Shown here piece by piece: positions 5,387-10,736 of a DNA stretch of 10,736 nt. Position 1 is the first letter of the stretch, and each line of letters starts with the position of its first letter. Source of the stretch: Planctomycetaceae bacterium (lineage in GTDB: Bacteria > Planctomycetota > Planctomycetia > Pirellulales > Thermoguttaceae). A program made the translations under genes and the position numbers. The stretch spans positions 1-10,736 of the forward strand of contig JAIROD010000867.1 of the NCBI GenBank assembly GCA_031257725.1, in the 5' to 3' direction. The notes beneath the pieces are model-generated. The model had not been told where the DNA came from. It ran no database searches and worked only from the letters and a program-made list of their open reading frames with translations.

Positions 5387-5436
5387 CATGACTTACTCTG
5401 TCATGGCACCAACGCGGGGTAAACACCGCCGTTAAC
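5387..5436 (-). repeat. Small hairpin next to an inverted GTTAACGGCGG repeat copy
   Basis: CATGAC (5387-5392) pairs with GTCATG (5400-5405) around a 7-base loop. It is followed by a minus-strand copy of the hairpin repeat: GTTAACGGCGG, TGTTTA, CCCCGCGTT, read from 5436 to 5410. The inner GTTAACGATC continues the match towards 5440. Here one arm of the hairpin has a mismatch (GCGGTG for GCGGGG). Confidence 0.6.
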
Positions 5437-5466
5437 GATCAACCAACAAACGCCCCCTCATCTGTA

Positions 5467-5493
5467 ACAATCTGTGTAATCTGTGGATAAAAT
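5467..5493 (+). repeat. Exact 27-base copy of the ATCTGTG repeat
   Basis: ACAATCTGTGTAATCTG followed by TGGATAAAAT is identical to 4914-4940. This copy stands 81 bases beyond the stop of the histidine kinase and may close the repeat-rich block. Confidence 0.8.
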
Positions 5494-5573
5494 ACCGGCG
5501 TTTAACCGATTCAATTATTGGATATTTTCGTGACGAATTGAGCGTATTTTTGACAGATTATGCGTAACATGAA

Positions 5574-8500
5574 TTATTGAGTTGGTTTGCAGTAGGTCAT
5601 TAGAATTACGGACAAAATATCCATGTTAATTGGTTTTGCGTAATGTGAATTCATTCCGCACGCAATAGATTTGTCAATGTCTTCTTTGAAGGCGTTTGCA
5701 CTGATTGCTATAATTGGTGCGGTAATTGCATCTTGGCGTTGTAATTTTCGAATTGCGGTTGCCGCTTCATAACCGTCCATAACCGGCATTTGAATATCCA
5801 TAAAAATAATGTTATACGTCCCTTCCGGCGAATGTTCAAATTTTTCAACACCCTCTAAACCATCCTTCGCCTCCTCTGTGATAAAACCCGCTTCCTTTAA
5901 TAATGAAACTAAAACAATTCGGTTGATAAAAACATCATCAACCACCAACGCTTTTTGTCCGCCAAAACGTCCGCGAATGTTACTCGCCACAACTCTTGAA
6001 GCGTTTTCATCTTCCTGTAACCACACCTCAAAATTAAACTCGCTACCACTTCCCAAAATGCTTATTACCGAAATTTCACTACCAAACAGTTTCAATATTT
6101 CCTGTGCAATCGTCAAGCCCAACCCGCTTCCGCCATAATTGCGTGTAATCTGGGGATTGGCTTGTTCAAACGGGTGGAAAATCGTCCGCAACGCTTCCTG
6201 TGAAATACCAATTCCCGTATCACGAATAGTAAACGCAATCAATGACTTTCCGTTACGGCGTTCTTTACACGCGACAATAAATCCGATTTTTCCGCCTTCC
6301 GGCGTGTATTTAACAGCGTTGTTAAAAATATTGTTCAATGCCTGACGTAACCGTAATCCGTCCGCAACAAAATTATTTTGTTCCAATTTGTCAAATTGCG
6401 TCGTCAGCTCCAACCGTTTACCGGTACAGTTTAACCGCAATACACCGGTTACATCTTCTATCATTTCGTCCAGTTTTAACGGTTGATTGATCAATTTAAT
6501 ACTGCCGGTTTCCAGATTGGAAATGTCCAGAATATCACTCAGCAAACTCAGCAAATGACTCGAAGAATCTTTTAACTGTATCAAATAATCGCTCAATTCC
6601 GCATATTCCGTTTTGTCCTGAACATTGCAGATTTTTGACTGCGCAATATTGTTCATTCCGATAATTGCATTCATCGGCGTTCGTAATTCATGACTCATCC
6701 GCGAAAGGAAATCACTTTTGTGTTTACTCACCAACTTCACCGCCGTCATCGCACGTTCCAATTCTATCTGTTTCAAGGATAAATCCGTTACGTCATTGCT
6801 TGTAATAATATAACCGATCTTTTTACCGTTTTCATCCATAAAATAATTCGCATTACCTTGCAGATAACGTTCCGACCGCGATTCGTAAAACACTTCGGCT
6901 TTGTTCAATCCTTTATGTAACGCCGTAATCGGACAATATTGCGTATTGTAAGGATAAATACTCAAATGTTCATAAGATTGACCAAGTGTTTCATCCAACG
7001 TTGCCTCTCCCAACACTTTTAAACTCGGTTCATTCGCATAAATGATACGTAAATTCATGTCCGTGATCACCAGCGGACCATGCACGCTGCGGACAATACT
7101 GTCCGCCATCTCGTCAAAGGAATCCGCAAGCCGTCCGAATTCATCACGTCTTTTTGTACAAAAACGAAAATAACGGACGCCGGAACGAAACTTGGAAATA
7201 CCGTTGATTAACTCCTGTAAACGATACGATAAATAGGATGCCATCCAAATCGCAACAAAAATAACCAATACGGACAAGACAACAGTCGTAACAATAAGTT
7301 GGGAGGATGTTTTGTTGAAATTTTCGTCCACCATTTTTTCCAGCCGGTCGCCCATTTCGTCAGCAGGACGACTGAAATCATCAATCCCCGCACCAATCGC
7401 CACAAAACCGAATCCGCGCCGATTGCCGCGTACTTTAGGATGGTAATTTCCGGTGTAATAAGGAATGGCAGCGGCGGTATTGAGTTTGTACAAACCGCTC
7501 CAAAGGATATAAAACGAACCGGAACCGCCGTCCCGCGTTAAGTCCATCCAACCCGTACACTGCGGCGCATTGTTCAAATAACGTCCGTCCAAAGCCACTA
7601 ATCCCAGTTTCGTTAATTCCGCAGCCGGTTTTTTCTTCCGCGATTGATACGCAATCGAATCGGTATCGCCCGTCCATGCTTCATAATCTTTTAACGTTGC
7701 AATATAATCCTGCCAATCTTCCCGCTCAATTCCCGCCGCCAACATCCCCTTATAAAGCGTTTCTTCAAGCCAAGGCGTTTCCGCTTTTCCTGTTTCAGGA
7801 TTGAATCCGTACATGGAATGATGACGCGGATGAACCACACTACGGCATTGATAATCCCAAATAAAAGCGTAATTGCCGTCAAAAGCGTCCGATAATTCCG
7901 TAAAACGTTCATTCATCGGCGTGATGTGATCAATCATATTCAAAAGATGATCGTGATTCAACGCCAATGTTACATAACCTTTTACGTTACCATTCTCATT
8001 AAAAACCGGTTTCGCCCAACGAATAATTCCTTCAAAGCGAATACCCATCGGATTTTCCGCACCGGCATAAGCCTCCTCGTCCGGTTTCCACTGTGAACGC
8101 ACGTTGAGAACCGCTTCTGATAACTCCGTTAAACCGTACCCCTTTTTCAGTTCCTCCGCAACTTGTTCAATATTTTTATCTTTGATTGTCCATATTTTTC
8201 CCCGTCCTAAACGCCGATCAATTTCGTTGCGGATTTTTGCGTTATGCGCCAATTTGCTGTTGAATTTGTCTTCTTCGTTTTTCAACTCCGCATTCAGAAT
8301 ACGTAATTTCCAAATCAATTCCGCATCGCCCCCTTCCTTTTCCAATGCGGCAATCTTAGCATCAATCAATTTTGATGCCATATAATCAGGGGTGTACATT
8401 CCAATAAAACGCGTCGGAACATACGCGCCAATCACCTCTGAAACGTAAATATCGTCCTTGCCAAGCCGGGATAACTCCCTGAAATAATGTTCCGCTTTAA

Positions 8501-9260
8501 CAAATGTATTTTTCGGATCGGAAATATTGACGAGTTCTTTTTTGAACGGATGACGTTTTTTAGTTGTCTTTTCGGTTACAAATTTGGCAAGTTGATTTCC
8601 TTCCGTGTCCAACAGCGCAATTTCATCGTAAAGCGGAACAGCAACAAAATGATCAGGTTGATCTCCGTAACCATAAGGCGGACGATAATGAAATGAAACG
8701 CCGTCAATGGTATCGTTATTTTCTTTGTTGCGGGAACGTTCGCCAATGTCTTGGGGCGGAATGTACGGATCAATCTGAACCCACGACATCCCGTCATCGG
8801 CAACCTTCCAATGTCCGTGACGGCGAAGATTACCGGTTTTATTGTCGCCATAACTCCGGAATAACGATTCGATTTTTTCAATATTGTTTCGGTCGTTGAA
8901 ATCAAAATCTTCGAGCATATCGGCGATAAAAGCAATATCGGCATCACGGCTATAAAGAAATTCCGCAACTTTTTGCGCCGTTTCCGTACTGATTCGTTCA
9001 ATTCTCTCAACAGCACTTGAGGTAAGTGCGCCGCGTGAATCGGCTACCGACGTGTCACGTAACACCGTTCCCAACGTAATCAAGGCTCGCCATGCAATAA
9101 CTGCCAAAAGAATCAATGGAATCACTTTGACTATCAGAAAAATGATAATCAATTTTTCACGAATCCCGACAATTGAAAATTTTTGTTCTTTGGATTCCTG
9201 ATTATTTGTTTGTGCCGGAGCAGATTCTTCTTCCGGCGAATGTTCTTTTACTTCCGTCAT
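5574..9260 (-). CDS. Hybrid sensor histidine kinase with giant Cache-like sensor, HAMP, PAS and receiver
   Basis: A 1228-residue protein counted from ATG at 9260 (a TTG 12 codons upstream has no ribosome binding site). Order: acidic cytoplasmic start; helix about 38-62; extracellular sensor about 65-650; helix about 652-678; HAMP about 678-723 ending DEFGRLADSFDEMADSI; PAS about 728-838; HisKA with SHELRTP and phosphorylated His857; HATPase with the N box around FNNAVKYTPEGG (979-990), DTGIG (1014-1018) and GGSGLGL (1043-1049); receiver about 1103-1223 with DD (1108-1109), phosphorylated Asp1155 in FMDIQMPVMDG, and KP (1209-1210). All catalytic residues are present, so it should autophosphorylate and pass phosphate to its own receiver. 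The sensor includes Cache-like pieces (VKGYVTLALN, SVVHPRHHSMYG, RRGFGFVAIGAGID) and a signature CTGWMDLTRDGGSGSF. No output regulator or phosphotransfer protein is adjacent. The signal is unknown. Confidence 0.97.
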   Translation of the reverse strand: MTEVKEHSPEEESAPAQTNNQESKEQKFSIVGIREKLIIIFLIVKVIPLILLAVIAWRALITLGTVLRDTSVADSRGALTSSAVERIERISTETAQKVAEFLYSRDADIAFIADMLEDFDFNDRNNIEKIESLFRSYGDNKTGNLRRHGHWKVADDGMSWVQIDPYIPPQDIGERSRNKENNDTIDGVSFHYRPPYGYGDQPDHFVAVPLYDEIALLDTEGNQLAKFVTEKTTKKRHPFKKELVNISDPKNTFVKAEHYFRELSRLGKDDIYVSEVIGAYVPTRFIGMYTPDYMASKLIDAKIAALEKEGGDAELIWKLRILNAELKNEEDKFNSKLAHNAKIRNEIDRRLGRGKIWTIKDKNIEQVAEELKKGYGLTELSEAVLNVRSQWKPDEEAYAGAENPMGIRFEGIIRWAKPVFNENGNVKGYVTLALNHDHLLNMIDHITPMNERFTELSDAFDGNYAFIWDYQCRSVVHPRHHSMYGFNPETGKAETPWLEETLYKGMLAAGIEREDWQDYIATLKDYEAWTGDTDSIAYQSRKKKPAAELTKLGLVALDGRYLNNAPQCTGWMDLTRDGGSGSFYILWSGLYKLNTAAAIPYYTGNYHPKVRGNRRGFGFVAIGAGIDDFSRPADEMGDRLEKMVDENFNKTSSQLIVTTVVLSVLVIFVAIWMASYLSYRLQELINGISKFRSGVRYFRFCTKRRDEFGRLADSFDEMADSIVRSVHGPLVITDMNLRIIYANEPSLKVLGEATLDETLGQSYEHLSIYPYNTQYCPITALHKGLNKAEVFYESRSERYLQGNANYFMDENGKKIGYIITSNDVTDLSLKQIELERAMTAVKLVSKHKSDFLSRMSHELRTPMNAIIGMNNIAQSKICNVQDKTEYAELSDYLIQLKDSSSHLLSLLSDILDISNLETGSIKLINQPLKLDEMIEDVTGVLRLNCTGKRLELTTQFDKLEQNNFVADGLRLRQALNNIFNNAVKYTPEGGKIGFIVACKERRNGKSLIAFTIRDTGIGISQEALRTIFHPFEQANPQITRNYGGSGLGLTIAQEILKLFGSEISVISILGSGSEFNFEVWLQEDENASRVVASNIRGRFGGQKALVVDDVFINRIVLVSLLKEAGFITEEAKDGLEGVEKFEHSPEGTYNIIFMDIQMPVMDGYEAATAIRKLQRQDAITAPIIAISANAFKEDIDKSIACGMNSHYAKPINMDILSVILMTYCKPTQ

Positions 9261-9359
9261 ATTTCTAACATAACCGTTGGTTTTGTATTGTAACAATAAA
9301 AAATAAATGTTTCATCTGAAGAACGCAATACCAACGGAACAAAATGGTCAACTATTTTA

Positions 9360-9424
9360 CGTGTGTACGGTAAGTACGTTACACACGGCTCTATTGGAAA
9401 TGTTCCGGCGGGATAAAACCGCCG
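9360..9424. other. Two hairpins in the spacer upstream of the histidine kinase
   Basis: CGTGTGTA (9360-9367) pairs with TACACACG (9380-9387), and CGGCGG (9406-9411) pairs with CCGCCG (9419-9424). The spacer between the Rpn-like stop (9493) and the kinase ATG (9260) is on the minus strand of both genes. The GC-rich stem could stop read-through from the Rpn-like gene, but no T run follows it on that strand; either could instead be part of the kinase leader. Confidence 0.35.
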
Positions 9425-9492
9425 CTTACAAACGTTACGAAAATTTAATCTCGCCATAAAATTAATAAAACAAAATAAAACGCAATAGACTG

Positions 9493-10260
9493 TTACGATA
9501 AAATTTCTTGCATGAACTCGTCTTCCTGTTCCATTGCTTTGCGAATATCCTTGTTTTGGGATGCAATATGAAGACATTGAATAACGGGATGATACTTTTG
9601 GGGAAATTTGTCTTCGTTGACGCTCAGAATATGATGTTCGGAAGTCCATTTTTCCTGAGTAAAAATATTCAGCAGTTTTTCGATATTGCTGCGGCGGTGT
9701 TGCTTGAGTTGGTCGAGCTGGATAATCCATGATCGATAATCAAGACTTCGGAGAAACTCGTTTGTTGAGTCCACCTGTTCTTTCGTCGCAGCGTCTTTAA
9801 AACTATAATCGACATAGACAATCGGAGTGTCGGGAATATTAATGTTACGGCTCAATAAAAAAATGCGATAGAAACAACAGCGGTGTTTTTGGTCTGTCTT
9901 ACTGTTGCCGGTATTGATCGGAAGCGGGGTCTGCGATCCGGGATAACAACGGAAACGCATCACATCCTGCGGAAACTTCGCCTTTTGTAACTCTATCATG
10001 ACCGTCTTGAAAGCGGCACCGGGAACTGATATTTTGGCGTAAAAATTAAACCGGTCTATAGAAAGAAACAATTTTTCATCCTTTTCCTCCCGATTATTCA
10101 GGGGAGGGTGAACAGTGAAATCGCGTTCCTGCGCCGCATCACTAATCTCCAATACTTCTTCCTCAATGATTGCTGAAAGAAAGACTTTGGCTGCTGTTTC
10201 GTTTTCCATCATGAATCGGAAAACGACATTATAAATCGGATTCGCTATGTACGTTGTCAT
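9493..10260 (-). CDS. Rpn / PDDEXK_2 family nuclease-transposase-like protein, possibly degraded
   Basis: A 255-residue protein of the Rpn-like PD-(D/E)XK family (PF12784, annotated in databases as transposase or recombination-promoting nuclease). Recognisable pieces are NPIYNVVFRFMM (7-18), the core FNFYAKI (71-77), VMIELQKAKFPQDVMRFR (87-104) with Glu90 and Gln92, and NIPDTPIVYVDYSFKDAAT (141-159). Two things are odd. The core strand reads FNF at 71-73 where the family normally has Asp at the middle position (RFDF), so the metal-binding Asp may be lost, although Asp69 is close by. Residues about 108-137 are Cys/Arg-rich and do not look like the family, while another frame of the same DNA reads NTAVVSIAFF, which does. 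ATG at 10260 has no strong ribosome binding site. If intact it would be a DNA nuclease linked to recombination; it may be a recent pseudogene. Confidence 0.8.
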   Translation of the reverse strand: MTTYIANPIYNVVFRFMMENETAAKVFLSAIIEEEVLEISDAAQERDFTVHPPLNNREEKDEKLFLSIDRFNFYAKISVPGAAFKTVMIELQKAKFPQDVMRFRCYPGSQTPLPINTGNSKTDQKHRCCFYRIFLLSRNINIPDTPIVYVDYSFKDAATKEQVDSTNEFLRSLDYRSWIIQLDQLKQHRRSNIEKLLNIFTQEKWTSEHHILSVNEDKFPQKYHPVIQCLHIASQNKDIRKAMEQEDEFMQEILS

Positions 10261-10414
10261 TTGATTTTAATTTGTTAGGAAACAATAATATTGGTTTTTC
10301 CCGATTGGCAATTTGTAATATTCTTTTGCCATAGATTAGCGGAAAGTGTTGCAAGCGGATGACGACCCGCACGTCAATCATTCCGCCACCGTGAAATTAA
10401 AATAGACTGATACA

Positions 10415-10436
10415 ATTGGGAGTACCTCTAATAATC
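10415..10436 (+). repeat. Diverged CTAATAATTC-family repeat copy
   Basis: ATTGGGAGTACCTCTAATAA is followed by TC. It keeps the ATTGGG head and the CTCTAATAAT core with a small insertion between them, and is the least conserved of the five copies. Confidence 0.5.
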
Positions 10437-10527
10437 GTCTATCTTGCCGTCTAATTTTATATTTTTATAGGTCATGTGCAAGCGGAAACGGAACAGTGCG
10501 GTCAAAAAAGGGTGTTATTTTTTTTAT

Positions 10528-10548
10528 ATTGGGCATCTCTAATAATTC
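10528..10548 (+). repeat. CTAATAATTC-family repeat copy
   Basis: ATTGGGCATCTCTAATAATT is followed by C, differing from the 4805-4822 core only at the base after GGG. It is followed by GTAATATTTC, resembling the AnAATTTACC that follows the two blocks flanking the ydjM-like gene. Confidence 0.65.
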
Positions 10549-10608
10549 GTAATATTTCAGTGGAATTTTCGAAAAGGTATTGGATTGCTTTAACAAACCG
10601 TATTTTTA

Positions 10609-10720
10609 CCTTATTTTCAAACAAAACAACCTTAGTAGCAAGTGAAATAATAGAAACTAACCTTATTACCTTATTACTTTATTGTTCTTCTTTATTTAAT
10701 AAGGTAATAAGGTTGGTTTT
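10609..10720. repeat. AT-rich repeat with a 17-base perfect inverted repeat
   Basis: It contains AAAACAACCTTAGTAGCAA (10623-10641) and AACCTTATTACCTTATT (10659-10675), as at 5100-5153. Here the second piece is also present inverted, AATAAGGTAATAAGGTT at 10698-10714, giving a perfect 17-base stem around a 22-base loop. It is followed on the plus strand by GGTTTTTT, so it could act as a weak terminator for plus-strand transcripts. The block may continue past the window edge. Confidence 0.75.
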
Positions 10721-10736
10721 TTGATGATTTTGTGCT

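Larger units (their letters stand above)
4724..5573. other. 850-base gene-free region built from interleaved repeat families
   Basis: No open frame here has a start, ribosome binding site or family signature worth calling. The region consists almost entirely of short repeats, listed separately: a GGTAGGCA / CGCCGAAACGT piece, the right composite block, ATCTGTG arrays, GTTAACGGCGGGG hairpins, a CAACCTTAGTAGC / CCTTATTACC repeat and three GTCCC palindromes. Both flanking genes end into this region (ydjM-like from the left, the histidine kinase from the right), so it is a convergent intergenic gap. I see no strong canonical terminator; the GC-rich hairpins may end transcription instead. Confidence 0.75.
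10261..10736. other. 476-base spacer upstream of the Rpn-like gene, repeats only
   Basis: I find no supportable gene. An open frame at 10476-10724 (plus) runs through two repeats and has no family signature. Just upstream of the Rpn-like start, TTGCCA (10311-10306, minus) and TATTAT (10290-10285) form a weak promoter-like pair with only 15 bases between them. The rest holds two CTAATAATTC-type repeats and the AT-rich repeat at the window end. AATAGACTGATAC at 10402-10414 resembles AATAGACCGTTAC (4945-4957) and AATAGACTGTTAC (9484-9496), a possible further small repeat. Confidence 0.6.

Noticed and set aside
5809..9016. Several open frames of 65-146 residues overlapping the histidine kinase
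   Set aside because: They lie in other frames or antisense within a gene whose domains are complete, and none shows a start signal or family features.
9261..9296. TTG start 12 codons upstream for the histidine kinase
   Set aside because: There is no ribosome binding site before it, and the ATG at 9260 begins a plausible acidic cytoplasmic N-terminus.
9493..10260. Part of a defence island or toxin-antitoxin pair
   Set aside because: No partner gene, restriction-modification or other defence gene is present; the family is typically found as solitary genes.
10476..10724. 82-residue open frame on the plus strand near the window end
   Set aside because: It runs through two dispersed repeats, has no ribosome binding site and no recognisable family; likely chance in AT-rich DNA.

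Overview
The window most likely comes from a planctomycete. The best evidence is a DUF1559 / H-X9-DG prepilin-like protein, a family greatly expanded in Planctomycetota, next to a small carboxypeptidase-regulatory-like lipoprotein. A long-tailed CvpA protein, a YdjM-type membrane hydrolase and an Rpn-like PD-(D/E)XK protein fit the same origin. The DNA is AT-rich for that phylum, and the intergenic DNA is crowded with short dispersed repeats. I cannot name a genus from the sequence alone.

Layout. (1) Positions 1-1635, minus strand: a two-gene unit, the DUF1559 prepilin-like gene followed after 34 bases by a lipoprotein gene cut by the window edge. The prepilin leader contains a run of 11 G, an obvious on/off slippage site. 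(2) 1642-1934: a short spacer with an 85-base element bounded by inverted repeats. (3) 1935-3209, minus: a CvpA-family membrane protein with a long disordered tail. (4) 3210-3646: a divergent spacer with a dyad over a candidate promoter, a 7-base tandem repeat, dispersed repeats and a leader hairpin. (5) 3647-4723, plus: a YdjM/DUF457 metal-dependent membrane hydrolase with a long tail. (6) 4724-5573: 850 bases without a gene, made of at least five interleaved repeat families. (7) 5574-9260, minus: a 1228-residue hybrid sensor histidine kinase with a very large Cache-like extracellular sensor, HAMP, PAS, HisKA, HATPase and receiver. (8) 9493-10260, minus: an Rpn/PDDEXK_2 family protein whose middle looks scrambled by small indels and which lacks a usual active-site Asp. 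(9) 10261-10736: a repeat-bearing spacer with no convincing gene.

The genes do not form one pathway. The first pair is probably a cell-surface operon. CvpA and YdjM are unrelated integral membrane proteins transcribed divergently. The hybrid kinase carries its own receiver and has no response-regulator gene beside it here. The most striking architecture lies between the genes: two composite blocks of about 100 bases, sharing the same sub-elements in the same order, sit in inverted orientation on either side of the ydjM-like gene, and the same modules recur through 4724-5573 and 10261-10736. I see no CRISPR array, tRNA, rRNA or complete insertion sequence, and no recognisable defence system.
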